Shown: positions 12,006 to 24,930 of the stretch, piece after piece | How the letters are laid out: every line of letters begins with the position of its first letter | Numbering within the stretch: position 1 is the stretch's first letter | The notes under the pieces: generated by a model | Databases searched by the model: none | What the model saw: the letters and a program-made list of their open reading frames with translations, nothing else | Told to the model about the DNA's origin: nothing | Program-made: the position numbers and the translations under genes | DNA from: Setophaga petechia | Lineage: Eukaryota > Chordata > Aves > Passeriformes > Parulidae | Direction: 5' to 3' | DNA: 64,000 nucleotides | Assembly (NCBI GenBank): GCA_024362935.1 | Contig: JANCRA010000003.1 | Coordinates: 46,227,844 to 46,291,843 of the forward strand

Positions 12006-15000
12006 TAAGTACAGAACAGCCTGTTGGAATCTTAGAAAAAAAGACAATACACAAACCTCAACCCCCATTCCTGCAGACCTGGAATGGAGTTCAAGCTCCA
12101 CAAGCTGTTTTCTTCCACTCTTCTCCATGGAATGCCAAGATGGGGCAGTCTGAATGTGCCTTTAAAATTCTGCATTAACCTTATCCTCAGCTGCAGGTCA
12201 GTGCACCACTACATTCCCAAGATATAGGAATGGTTCCCTGTCAGAAACCAACCCTGCGTATCCCAAAAAATTCTAGAAGTTTGCCTCAAATCCAAGATTA
12301 AGCATTTTAGTGAGGTGGGGAGATGAAGTAAAGAGGTACAGTTAGGAAAAGCATATAAAATGATCAGATTCATGTATTTTACACGCCAAAAGCTCCTATG
12401 TTTCCAACTTCCATAAACAGGCAAGCAGCTCCCCAAAAGTACTTTTCCAGTATCAGCCACTAAAACAATTTGTGTTTAAATGTATCACACCTATTTCATT
12501 GCATTTTTTCTATAAATATTTTTACAATTGAAATCAGATTAAACATCCTGTCCTCCTTAGAAACATGCTGTGAAACAAGAAATGTAAATGGTTAGAAGAA
12601 AGCTGGCTCCTGGTATTTTTTTTCTTTTTTTTTTTTTTAAGAACAAGGTCACATCTCAGCAACTGAAAAGTAGCAGAGCTCCTTTCATCAAGTTTTTAAC
12701 TAGAAAAATAGTATGCCCATTTCTTTGTAATACACCTCTGGGCTTTTTTATTATGACTTCATTTCCCCTTGTAATATTGGAACGTCTCTATAATTGTAAA
12801 AGTGTAATAGAATCTAATAGAATTTCATTTGGAACTCTGAATGGTCTATGCCATCTCTGCTCATTTTGAGTAAAATAATGATTTTTAATGTCCACACATG
12901 GCTTCCCATGACCTTATTCAATCTTTGGGTTGATCAGGAAATATATTGATTCAATTACATACTGATGACAAATGAACTAAAAGAAAGAGGAAAAAAAGGT
13001 CAGCATATATTTGAAAATGTAAATCTTAGCAATGTCTTTTGGGTTTGCCCAAAAAAAAAAAGTCATTTCAAAATGCCATTTGTGGCTAATAGTGTGGAGT
13101 TCCAGTTCCTATCTATGAGAAGCAAAAAAATCATTAAAGTGTAAGAAACAGACTCCCCCCCACCTTTCATTGTTCAAAATCCTCTTTCCTTTACAGGGTT
13201 GCATGGAATGACCTCCTTTGGCTAAAAGACCCTTTCCCCCCCTCACTTGATGGAAAGAAGGCTCTGGGTCATAAATACACATATCTTCCCCTGACACACT
13301 GATTTTTCTTTTCTTCCTTCTCCCTCCTTTTAATTTTATTTTCTTCATAAAACAACTACCAGTACAAACATTCCATCACCACCACTTCCCTCCCCCACTG
13401 CTTTCATTATGCTCACACCTTTATCCCCCTGATCTTCATTCTCAGCCATGTAAAATGCCAGGTGGGATTGTGGGCATCAGTGGAGCTGTTCCCTGTTTAA
13501 TAAGCTCTAAGTGTCCATTTGTACTGTTGCAATACTTGACAGCACCTTACAGCAAAAGCCTTCTTAATCTAGGCTGAAATTTCATCTCTGCTCTGTGAAG
13601 CTAGGCTCTGAGCCTTGAACCCAAAACATTTAATTGCTAAGAAGAAGATATTAACAGAAATAAAGCGCAGCCCATAACTAAACCAGTCACTGTCATTAGA
13701 TTTCTGGCAATGTGGATTTCACAGGGCACCAACTATCCCTGCCTTTGGGTTAACAGTTCAGATGGTTTCACTGCCTTGTTGGGATTCTTTCTTTTAGGAA
13801 TGAACTGTGGGACTGTGGAAAAGCATCCAGCTGACAGCTACCCAGTCCAACATCTGGGTATTCACCATGAAAAGCCTGAACAGACCCATTTTCTCCCAAA
13901 TAGGCCTGAAAAGGGGAACACAGACCCCAAGCCAAGTCTGTGAGTCCCCTCTACGTCTGACAGTAATTTGCAGGGACTTGAGTTTTGCTATGAAAAAAAT
14001 GGCAACAGCAATTGGACCATCACTTATCTTTGTGCATTTCACCAAAGAGTTTTCTGGGGAGGACTTAAGGAACTTCCAAACTGTCCTGAGACTGGCACAA
14101 GGTTATGCCACTCCCATCCTTTGTGAGCCCTTGGGATCAGGCCCAAGCCTTTAGTGAAGGGAAAGGCAAATTTGGGAATTGACCTGTCACCTCAGCCACG
14201 GAGGCTTTAGCCACATTCTCTCTTTCTGCCAACAGATCTTGGTTTTTAAATATGACTCTATCATCAGGACACACTTGAACACCTTCAGACACAAAGGCAG
14301 ATAGCTGAGCATCTCAAAAACAGGATATGGGCACTCCACTAAGATCACAACATCAGAAACAATGTTTTGTCCAAAACAGCACATTTTGTAAATGCAAATT
14401 TTGTAGAAAACTGCATGTACTGGAGAAGTCCCATCAGGGATTGATTTTGCAAAACAAACAACATACATGGGGAAAGCATCTAGACATACATGTAACAAAA
14501 TTGATTCAAATGTGTAATGAAACAATTTCTCAGTAATTTTTTTTTCATATTTAGTCAAAAAGAGGTACCACATAATTTAAAATAAATTTCACTTTAGGAA
14601 TTCAAAACACAAGTATTAATTTTTCTCAAAACAGCTTTTGTTTGCATACTCAAAGGGAGAAAGGTTAAAACAAAAAATTGCTTGTTTCCCAATCTTTGCT
14701 CATTTAGGACAAAATTATCATGGGAAACATTTAGATGGGTAGGCTGTTTTGCTGTTACTATTCAGTGGAAAATACGGTTCATTCACAATAATCTCTTGAA
14801 AACACAGGCATGCAATAACACCTCCAATCTGCAGCATTTTTGATTGAATGAAACATTGTTGGAGGATTAGTTTGTCTGCAGTGGAGTGCTGCTTTATGTT
14901 ACTAGTCTTTGGAGTGCTGACTCTGGAGTATTAAAGTCCTACAGGCTTTTAGGACAAAATTGTCAATCATCTGGGAAATGAACATAAATTATACATCTTA

Positions 15001-18000
15001 TTTTCAGCAAGCAGCAAGGATGGCTCAGTACAAAAAAAAAAATAGAATTAAAAGGTGTCTTTTTTTCATTGTTACACAGTGATACAATGGATAGTTCCAT
15101 GTAAGACCTGAAAAAGTACAGTTAAGGATCTTATCCCAGATCTCCAAGTTGACTGAAATTCAGAATAAGTCCATCTTTTTGAGCTAGGTGTGGCAGTAAA
15201 ATAAGGTGAAATTCCTGCTGCTACTCTGGGAAATTATGAGAGACAAAAGCAGCGTGACTATATATGCTTTTCTTTTAGTCTACCACATCTTCTGGTTTCC
15301 AAGACAATTTAAATTCTGCTACTAACCTAAGCATAATATTCTGTAAAAATTGTAAACATTCAAATCACAACAAAGAAAAGCCAGATTTTAACATTTTGTA
15401 CATAACTGCAGCATTCAACATGAGGGAGCAAATACCCATTTACACTGAAGGATAATGCAGATTCCTAGTAGCCATACCAGACTTCTTCATGAGTCAGCCA
15501 CCATAAAGAATTGTGCCTTGTCCTACTTTTCAGCAAACATTTAATGGCAAAGTGTGGTAGTGAGATCTCATATTACCACAACCTCATTAATTTCACAATA
15601 CATACTGCAGAACATTTGCTAGCATACTCTGAAGTATTATTCTACATTATTTAAGCTAAACTACACTTGTCAAACAAATGACTAAATTACATTTTGTGAT
15701 GCAGAACCCTAGATTTTTCACTCTGGTACTGTTTTCTCAGTTCCCTAATTGCCCAAACTAAAAATTAGCCTCGACTTTTTTTAGAATCTACCACACTCAG
15801 AGCAGTACAGCCTGGAGCTGATGCCTGGTTGCTTTGCATATCTACAAGATTCAGGGGAGCACTGAATCAAACCATGGGGTTTTCAGCCTAACTAATGCCT
15901 GCCCAGTCAAACACAAGGAGAAGATCAGCTCCTTGTCCTATGATACCAATACATCTCACGGAAATATTAGTATTTACAGGAGATATCTTGGTTTCATTAG
16001 TGAACCTCCAGAGCTGCACCTCACCAGCTCTTTAAGATCTTTCTGCTGTGATAAAGGAAAGGCAAGGTGCTGTCCCTTCTTGGCAAGGTGGTGAGGCCTT
16101 CAGTGAAAGCAGCTTCACCACAGCCCCTTTGTGTTGAGAAAAGCCTGCTCCACAACACTTTGTTGTCTAAAATACAACCACAAGTGACAGACAAGGCATC
16201 TGAGCTGCCAGTATCATAATTTCCGAAAGATCACCACAGCTGAAGCATTCACCACAGCCACATCCTTAACCTGTTTTAAATCATAACAAAAATATTTACA
16301 TTAAGCTTCACTGGTCTCAAATTATCTTTAATAACTTGATCATTCAGTTGAGGCACAGAGTAACCCACACCTACATATATCTTCTAATGAAGGGGGAATG
16401 AAAGAACTTGTTTGCTATGTCACTCGGGGTACAGATTGAAAATGTTTTAAATTAACATCATTTAGAAGAATTGAGGCCATAGGTTATTAAATATCAGCTT
16501 TGTGCCAGCAAAATTAAATACACTAATTTATTTTCTATCACTTTGAAGTATTATATGGCATTTTATTTCCTGATAACCTTTCAGTGCCTAACCCCATTTA
16601 ATTTACATACATAGTTAGCAGCTCATTAACAGCTCATTAGAAACACCAGGAAAAACATGCAACAATAACAAATTCAGTGCAGCAGAGGGGACCAAAATTC
16701 TATTTGGGAAATTATTCAGAAATTTCTGCTTCCAAATGACAAATCTGTGGTATTTTGCCAACACTAGGCCTGCAGGGCTCACAGTTATTACATGAAAATA
16801 GTAAAAATAACTCAATTTCTATAGCTGACTCGTCTTGTATTTATTTAGACAATACTAGAGGGCAATGTGCTGAGAGGATCACATGGCACTAGGCAGGGAA
16901 GATGCAATATAATGTAAATACTGCCACAGGTAAGTGCTGCATTAAACACTGAGACCTAGTAGTGCATTTAGGATGATACAGTGTTTTCTGAAATTATGCT
17001 TTTCTGAATTTCTATATTTTTTTTAATTTTTCAGTCAAAGCAAACATGCATAATCTGAACCCACAGACATCCCAAAGATGGATGTGCCAGGCCAGGTCCC
17101 AGCTGCACAGCCCAGTGAGCTGTCTCCATCAGGGAAGGGGAACACAGCCTGGGGACAGCAGGGACATCTTTCTTGGGTGCACCTTGTGGCAAACACCGAG
17201 CCAGGAATTTTCCAAGAGGGATTTCTGCACATGCAGACCATCATGCTGCAGAGTGACTGAATGGACCTGTCTTTCATGTCTCCCTCTAATCCTTGGCACA
17301 GAGTCTCTGTTTACTCAGGGAGAATCAGGATGCTGATGGCTCTCATAAAGCACTCTTGGATCCACGGAGGGAAACTTGTGAAATATTGTCATCAGCTCCT
17401 CATAGGACTTTGGAGGGGTCATAGAAATGAGTACTGCCAGGGAACACAGGGAACCAGAGTATGGCAGCACAGCACAAATCTCACCAATAAATTTCAGTTA
17501 CAATATCAAACCTGTGACACCCAAAGAGTTGATTTAAGGGAAACTGGAGGTAAATGGGTCACAGAGCCCCAAGTTTCCACATTAGAAAATAACACGCACA
17601 TATTTCCAACTAGGAACTTAATTTCCAAATGCCAATGGTTCTCCGAGATCTCAGCAATTTGTCTGCTAATGTACTGATGAGGATGGAATATACTTTAAAT
17701 TTGGGGGTGGCCCTCTCAAATTCTTTCTGCTGCTTTTCCAGCTCTCCTGAAAGAGATCTCAGCTGTCTCTTGGCCCTTTCTCATTCTCAGCATAATTCTT
17801 CAACTCTCTTTTCCATATAATCTTCCTTTCCATTACACTAAAGTTTCTACTCTTCCATAAACACTGAAGTTTTTATCATTCCATAAAGTTTTGCTCGTGC
17901 CTCACAGCCCTCTTCCTCCCACTGCTCCCAAATAATGGAAAAGAACATAGGTTTTACTCATCCATTGAGTATCTCCTGAATCTTTCCTTCTGCATTATTT

Positions 18001-18654
18001 TAAACAGTCATTTCCTCATATCTAAATTGTCTACCTATTGATAAGGTGCTTGAGCAGAGGCTCACTCACATACCCTCCCCAGGATCATTCCTCCATTTTC
18101 CACTTGATTGTATTCAAAGTTTAAGACAACTTCCTGCTATCACTGCCTTCTCTGGTGGGCACCCAACCACAGTGACGCCTTCACATTTTGCCAAATAAAC
18201 ACGTTTCATTTTCTTTCCCCTCCTTCCTGATATCTCTATTCTCTAGGATATTTCCCAGTTAATTCAAACTTTTTCTGAAAATGAAATCCAGTTCATTCAG
18301 AAAATGAACACATGTCTACTTTACAGTAAGTTCATGGTGCCAGGATGTTAAGATAACCAAACTGAGGTAAACGTGTGTATGTACATGTTTATATCTGTAA
18401 CCTATGGCCAAATCCCATTCTCCTGTGCTCCAGGCAATTTGCCATCTCCCCCAGAGATACTTCCTAGGGGATTTCCTTCTTTTAGTCACCCACCACGTAG
18501 CTACAAGCAGAAGCTTAATAAAGCTATGCGTCGGACATTTCTAAGTTGAGACATCCATTCATTACTTTGCCTTCCCTTCCTGCACCAATTCCCACACAAC
18601 CAACAGCACTCCAACCACTCTCTAAAGGTATTGCTCCGAGGGGAAGCTTTCCAC
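12006..18654. other. Non-coding stretch, no gene recognised
   Basis: This is long unique sequence. A T-rich run lies at 12615-12638 and a pyrimidine-rich stretch at about 13150-13440. Open frames at 13807-14154 (+, 115 codons), 14187-14573 (-, 128 codons) and 17261-17677 (+, 138 codons) have no recognisable domain. At 17014-17034 a long T-rich tract ends in CAG ahead of a slightly GC-richer frame (17046-17336, +), which could mimic a splice acceptor and exon. I do not recognise the product. Confidence 0.5.
12615..12638. repeat. T-rich homopolymer run
   Basis: Two T runs (eight and fourteen) are separated by one C. No retroposed gene body or reversed polyadenylation signal is evident beside them. 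Confidence 0.8.
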
Positions 18655-18975
18655 CCAAGATCAAACATCCCCCCGGGGGCCCGCGCCCAGTTCGCTGCTT
18701 CCCCCGCGGGCAGCCCCGCAACGCCGGAGCGCGGCCCCGCATCCCCGGAGCGCTGCTGCCACCTGGTGCCGCTCTGCCACCGCACGGCCCCGGAGCCGCC
18801 GAGAATCACCCGCTGGCCCTCGGGGGCAGCTCCGCAGCGCTTTGGGGGCAGCTCCGGCAGCCCGAGGGGCTGGGAGGCCTCCCCGCACATCCCGAGGGAG
18901 CGGGACCCATCCCTGCCCGGCTCGCAGCCGCACCGCTGCCGTGTCCGCGCTTGCCGCACGCTCCCCGCAGTAATT
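18655..18975. promoter_or_regulatory. Orphan CpG island, candidate promoter
   Basis: About 300 bp of strongly GC-rich sequence is embedded in AT-rich DNA. By eye there are roughly 38 CpG dinucleotides between 18661 and 18960, close to the number expected from base composition, so CpG is not depleted as it is elsewhere in the window. In birds and other vertebrates such unmethylated islands usually mark promoters or first exons. Frames cross it on both strands (for example 18546-19019 + and 18501-18959 -), but they are proline-, arginine- and alanine-rich, as expected from GC-rich DNA read in any frame, and I recognise none. A near-repeat GGGGGCAGCTCCG occurs at 18822-18834 and 18844-18856. Direction of transcription cannot be read. 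It could be a promoter of a lncRNA, an alternative promoter of an outside gene, or a methylation-free enhancer. Confidence 0.7.
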
Positions 18976-21119
18976 CAAGTTCCGAGCCGCAGCATGATGG
19001 TGAAAATAAGAGTTACTAAATCTTCCTGGAGCTACTCGCCAAATGGGTAGTGTGGGCTTAAAAGTACCGGGAGGAAGTTGCAAAGGAAAATGTAGTTAAG
19101 AACCCCCGCGTTTGGTATGTTTAACACTTTATGAACCACGGGTGGCTCTTTCAGAGTATCAGGTAGATATCCTTGGCCAGTAAAATCACATTTATTAAAA
19201 ACAGCTGTTCGTTCATTCACTGATAACTTCTAATTTACAATTAGTATAAAAGTGTACACATGCATTTAAAACCATTGAAGTTCCAAATTTAAATCTGCAA
19301 GGAAACTTCTCCAGAGAGCAAGGGGGTTTAATTTCAGGTCACTTATTTTTAAGCAATAGATAACAGATTAAAGTAGATGATAACCACCTCTCTGTGGATT
19401 CTCCCACTACAGTAGCAATTAAGGAGATATTTCTTACAAATCTGTGTAATTAAGTAGCATCTTAAAAAAGCTGCAAATGCTGAAAACTAAAGTTGTAATA
19501 GAAATTATGCTTTGTTATTTAACCAGTTGCTACATTACTGCTCAGTGTTTACCACTCTAAATCCTCCTCTTCTACATGTCACGATCCTTCTCATCCTAAA
19601 AACCTAATAGCATCTAAGTGTAACTGCTTTTTAATGAGCTCCCAGTGGATCATACAGAAGGCCTTTATGACATCTGTATCCCTGTTTTGCTCTAGTCTGT
19701 CAAATTATCAGTTTTTAGAAATCTGGCAGTTGTAAGTTTTCTACTTCAACATTATATTGACAGCATTTCTTTTTTACAGCAGAAAAAAAAGAGTGGTTCT
19801 CATAGCAATATACAAAAGAAGAATTAAAACAGAATAAATCTGTTCTGTATCAGAGGAAGACAACTGGTGGTGATAAAAAGGAAGAAACTGAGCTAACTGA
19901 ACTTCAAGCACATCCTATAATATAATAAAGTAGACTGATTACTATGATGGCCTTGCAATTCCCTCACAGGGGAAATCCTGAGAGTGGAAGGCTCCCAGAT
20001 CCCTCTGTGTCACACTGCACTGTGGTGTGCTCACACACAGTGTTTTGTGCATGTCCATGAACAAACACACAATACAAATGTAACTCTTGGAATTAAGTTT
20101 TCCTCAGCAGCTTTCTTAGCTAACCTCATTTGTGCACTTAAATACACTTGACATTCTTGAAAGCCCCTAGATATGACAAATTCAGCAAAGAATACAGAGA
20201 CTTTGATCCATTTATTCCATCAACCTATATTACTTTCCTTCCATTTCAGGAACTGCTTTGATTTGAGTGTTTAAATCAGCTGTTTAAATGAAACACCCTC
20301 TCAGCTGGTGAGAAAGACACTTCAGACACCCTGAAACATGACATCAGGGAGAAGCCTAAGCCACAGTTCTTGGATCAGAATAGCCCCACACTATTGCTGT
20401 GGAGCTTTTCTAGATTTGCACTGACTTAAATCATACCTGAACTCAAAAGAAACTGGAAAAAAAGCAACTGACAGTGAGTTAGATCCCCAAAATTACAACA
20501 TACCCATGAGAGTCAGAATGTGATGTTCTCCAAGAAAGTTTGGGATCATTTCTATAGCATGTCACTTTATAGTACAAGGAAAGGAATGGGGGGGGGGGGG
20601 GAATGCAACCATGATTTCAGACATAATAGAGAGGGGAATCACTTAAATTGGTCTGGGCACAGATTCACACTCACTGTGTGCCCATCAGAAGTGACACTGG
20701 ATGATTGCATTCCCATTACAAAATATACACAGTGACCATTGCTCACAAGTATGGAGTAAAGTGCAGCTAAAAACATGCCATACCACAGGAGTAAAGTACA
20801 GCACAGAGGTGGCTCGGATAAGATATCAAAAATCCTGAGGAATCGAGGGATTTAGCACAACAGAGATAAGAAAGGACTAAAATAATCATCCAGGCATATA
20901 AGATCATCATAATTTTAATCTTCTGTACAAAAGTACTTGAAAAAAAATGAAGCATACAGATGTCAGTGCTTGGAAAATAACAGGCTCCCTTTAAAAACTA
21001 TTGATCTGAAGTGCACACAGAAATGAGATATACAGTGGGGATCAGACACGCTCTGAATTTGGTCCTCGCTCCCTGTTGCATATTTGTTGAGAGATTTCTT
21101 TTTATTACTTTTTAATTCA
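18976..21119. other. Non-coding stretch downstream of the CpG island
   Basis: AT-rich sequence resumes at once after the island. A TATAAAAG word is at 19245-19252 but lies in AT-rich DNA and is weak evidence. I recognise no gene or interspersed repeat. The only oddity is the poly-G run listed separately. Confidence 0.55.
20588..20601 (+). repeat. Poly-G run of 14
   Basis: This is an uninterrupted run of fourteen G in otherwise AT-rich sequence. Long G homopolymers are uncommon and are prone to length error in sequencing and assembly, so the exact length should not be trusted. Confidence 0.9.
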
Positions 21120-21360
21120 TTCTTGCAAGTGTAATCTCAGTCAAGTCAAATCACTTCATTAATTAAAAGGGATTGAAAAGGTCCTTAGCTCCCGGATCCC
21201 ACAAAGGCCCAGCAGCTCAGGCCCGTTTACAGGAGGTCGTATTTCATTTGCTGCCTGTGTCAGAGCAGAGCCCTGGGGCCCCAGAGAGAAGCCAATCAAT
21301 GCCTGCTGGCTAAAGCCCCTCGCACCAATCCATTTAGGCAACGTGGATGCTTCCTGTCGA
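21120..21360. promoter_or_regulatory. Candidate conserved non-coding element
   Basis: The block begins with CTTCATTAATTAAAAGGGATT, then turns moderately GC-rich around 21180-21340, with words such as GGCCCAGCAGC and CCAATCAATGCC, and no repeat signature. It contains a few CpGs. Both the homeodomain-like core and the mixed composition suggest a constrained element, but this is a visual judgement only. Confidence 0.22.
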
Positions 21361-22439
21361 AAAAAGAAATGGTCTCTTGGTATCTCTGATAGAAATTAGC
21401 CATGAATTAAGAGAAGCACAGTTGTTTTGGAAGAAAGCCAGGAGCAGAATTAATAGGCCATCTGAGCCTCTTGAGTGTTGAATCCCATTTGTTAGCAATT
21501 CTTTATGAAAAGCTTCCCCTCCCCTACACTAGTTCTGACCAAACTCCATACGCTGTCTCCTGAAACTAGTTAAATTTTAACCAGCTGGGAAAATATCAAA
21601 GAACACTGTCTTTTGTCAAACTCAATTTTAGAAACTTGCTTCGTATTTGTACTACAATTACCCATTTTCCCTCTTTTTTCCTTGAAAATACACTTTTCCT
21701 TATGACTCATCATCTCTCCGTGCTTAGATGTAGCAGGAACACTGACACAGATGGAGTTGCACTAGTCACGAGTTTGGTTCAATATAATTTCAGTAATTTT
21801 GGCAGAATCTTGCAAAGGCTTTCACTGTACATTTAATTGCTATTATATTATGTGAATGGAATAATCCATCTTGTTGCCAGTCGTCCTAGCCTCAAAAACT
21901 TTGCATATTAAGTTTAATAGCAATGAAATTAAAGAGCTTTTTAGAAGTCTCATTTTAAAATGTTCTAGACTCCCATTTTTACAATAGACAATTTGGTTCA
22001 CATTTGGTTTTCTGAAGTTAGTTCAATGTTCTCCAATTTTTGGTCTCTAGGCATAAGAATTGCAGGGCAAGGGGTGGTAGGCTCATTGTTTTCTTCGCAG
22101 AACTTGACTTCAAATTCTGGACTAATTACTAAAACTCGTAGGTTTTACAGAAAACTGAGGGACTGTTTTTCTCAGAAGAGCTTGTGAGGACATTTCAAAC
22201 ATTCATTACTGACAGCTAGGCTGGTCAGTCCTTAAGTGAAGCTGTGTGACCTGGAAGAAGGGAATGATGTGACAGAGGAACCCTCAGCCTCAGCATTCAA
22301 TCACACAGAAAAAGAAACCAAGCAAACATCAACCCAAATCTAGCAGCTCATCCCTGTTGTCTTCAGCCACCAGGTTTCTTTCAGAGTTTTGCTTTACCTA
22401 CCCTTTTCAGACTGTAGTATTTACTGGGATCTGCCTTTT
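21361..22439. other. Non-coding stretch, nothing recognised
   Basis: AT-rich unique sequence without a convincing frame, repeat or RNA gene. Confidence 0.55.
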
Positions 22440-23170
22440 TCATTCTACTCATACCATCCCCAGAACAAGAAGACATTAATCCAGGTTGATGCTTTGTGTG
22501 CTCGGGCTATGCAAATCAATAATTTCATAATAATATTTATAAGCATATAATTGGGTCTGTGATTAGTTTTAGAATCGTCAACTAGCTCTGAGGATCTCAC
22601 TTGGTGATAGCAAATAGTTAGAGCAGTAAATGGGTTTTTAATAGTTTTTTCAGAACATGTTGATTTTGGTTACAGGGAAGGTTAAACCTGACCTTTATTG
22701 GCTTCTCTCCTGCAGAGAAGTAGGCAGTTTTACAGCTATTTCTCTCTTTCAGACACATCCACCCCCTGAACTTGCAGGACAGAGGACGTAATTTGTGTAA
22801 TTTAATTTTTAATTGTGACTGAGAAGAATTTTCCGGTTTCTCTAAACAGAACCAGCCAAGTGATTACTTGGCTACTTCCTGACTTCTCATTTGTTCTCAT
22901 TATTTTCAAAGGCCTTTTTTTAATTGATTATGTTTTGGAGAAGAAATAGCAGAATTTTAACAAATGTCCCTGCCAGTTTTAATTCTAATTGCAGTATCAT
23001 TTCATCATTTACTAAGTCTTGGCAAAAATACTCCACACATTAGAGCACACAGAAGAATCTTGTAAACAACTAGCCTGCCAGGCATCAGCTCTAATTCTTT
23101 TTCACTTGATTTCCATTGTCTAATTTCATTATCAGTCAGAAGATATCCATTTCTAAACCAGTCCACCATT
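22440..23170. promoter_or_regulatory. Candidate conserved non-coding element cluster
   Basis: This is non-repetitive sequence with an octamer ATGCAAAT at 22509-22516 and AATCAATAATTTCATAATAA beside it. It also has ATTTAATTTTTAATTG, a perfect small palindrome AGCCAAGT-GATT-ACTTGGCT at 22854-22873, and a TAATTTCATTATCAGTC word near 23120. Few simple repeats intrude. Octamers bind POU proteins and TAATT cores bind homeodomain proteins, so an enhancer role is a reasonable inference. Conservation has not been tested. Confidence 0.28.
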
Positions 23171-24910
23171 TTAATGTTCTTTTTCTCTGAAGCACATCTT
23201 AGTATTTTACCATCTCTGATCTGTTCACATATTTTTTATAAAAAGAAAAGCACACAACAGTTTACCAAACACTTAAGGAAAAAAAATTTATATATTTTCT
23301 GTTGTTATTGTTTTTTAAGCTATTTCAAGCTATTTAACTGCCACTGTAAAACAAGGCAATGGGCACAATCACTTGGAAACTTTGAATAAACTTCTACATT
23401 TCAAAGCACATTTTGCTACTGGACACTGAGCATCTTGAAGCCAACTGTCCCACACACCTTTAGCTAATGGAATAGACTATCAGCTTCATTACATGACCAA
23501 ATATTTAATAAAGTCCTAAATTCTGCCATAATTTTTTGAACTCATTTTATACCACCTAAGGTGCAAACAAACCCAAGCCTTCTTAAAATCTCTACTTCAG
23601 GCCAGTGAAACCTCTTCAAAGATGCAGTGACTACCCTTGCTCTGAGGAGGGAGGATGAGGTCTGAGATTTTTTTAAACATGAGGCTGACACAGGACAGGC
23701 AACAAAGGTGTAGGAGTGGGAGGGGAATCCTGTGCAGCAGCAGGAATCTCACCCAGGGCTGGAGCAGCTCAGCCAAAAGCCTCTCCTCACCCTCACTCAT
23801 CAGAATGCAGGAAAGGAAAAATGCACTCAGTCCAGCTTCACTATTGGAAGACAGGTGCAAAGAGGAGATCTTAGAGATAAATGGAGACAGAGGTTCACTG
23901 TAGAAGTGATTTAATGAGACTTATTTCCCAGAGCCCAACTAAAGACAAATAAAAGAATCTACAGCCTAAAGTGAACTGTGAAGGTTTCATGACTGCTATT
24001 GCAATTTAAGGCCACAGAACAAAAGAGTAGAAGGAAGGACTTCCCTGGTTAAAAGTTATGAGGGAGCTAGAAGGGAAATCAGCTTTTATGTCTCCCAAAT
24101 GCTGCTTCTCCTGCATGTTTGTCTCCATTGCAATGCCTGGTGGTTCCTCACTCAGCTTTGCAGCTCAGTGAAACAAATTTTCACAGACCACAAGCATGTG
24201 CATTTTCTCTGAAACACTTTGTTCTGCCAACTGCCTTAATTTGCTCCTGTGAGCCCCATGCCTGGACACAGGAAACCCTCTATTCTGTCTGTTAAATGTC
24301 CACTCACAATCCCAGGTTCTGCTCCATAAGCACCATGTCCCAGCCTGACTCCCCTCTAGGGGCTACAAAATACTCTGTTTGGACAGTTTGTCAGGTTTCT
24401 CTCACCTTGTGGTCTCAAGTGAATTCTTTTCAAAGGTCTATTTTTGAGTTTGCTGCTCTTCCCCTCCTTTTTGCCTTCTCCCAAGAGAATTCAAGGGGAT
24501 TCATTGATTTAGAAAAGTGTTGATGCCATTAATATGGCTATTATTTCTAGAGTGACTTTGATGAAAGCACGGACAAGCGTTGCAGGAATAAATAGGAGCC
24601 AAACAACATTGTTTTAGAGACATCAAAAGTACCAAAATGGCTTAGAAGCCCCACTTACAGCCCTGCCTTCAGAATATTTACTACATGCTTCCACATTAAA
24701 GATAAAGCAGAAGGCATGCCAGAAAAAATAAAAAGTCAATTGCCAGTGGTCAAAAGTGTTACAGAAAGTAAAGATACTTCATGACACAACCCAGCAGAAA
24801 CTCCAGCCTGCCTTCATGTGGCCATAATCCTGTGGAGGGAAGTTTGACACAACACATACACAGCAAGTTACTGAGGCACAGTATTTAAAGTATTTTGATT
24901 TTAAGCCACC

Positions 24911-24930
24911 TTTTTTTTTTTTTTTTTTTT
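24911..24930. repeat. Poly-T run of 20
   Basis: This is an uninterrupted homopolymer. It could be the reversed tail of a retroposed transcript, but the sequence following it (24931 onward) shows no reversed AATAAA signal and no recognisable gene, so a simple homopolymer is preferred. Confidence 0.85.

Noticed and set aside
13807..14154. 115-codon frame preceded by a CTTTCTTTTAG acceptor-like tract near 13797.
   Set aside because: No recognisable domain, a minus-strand frame overlaps it, and acceptor-like tracts are common in such DNA.
18501..19083. Long overlapping frames on both strands across the CpG island (up to 157 codons).
   Set aside because: GC-rich DNA lacks stop codons in most frames. 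Frames overlap on both strands and give low-complexity proline/arginine/alanine peptides with no recognisable domain.
19245..19252. TATAAAAG word as a TATA box.
   Set aside because: It is a single match in AT-rich DNA about 270 bp outside the CpG island, with no recognisable initiator or exon after it.
24911..24930. Poly-T as the reversed tail of a processed pseudogene.
   Set aside because: No reversed polyadenylation signal and no recognisable gene body beside it. No target-site duplication was seen.
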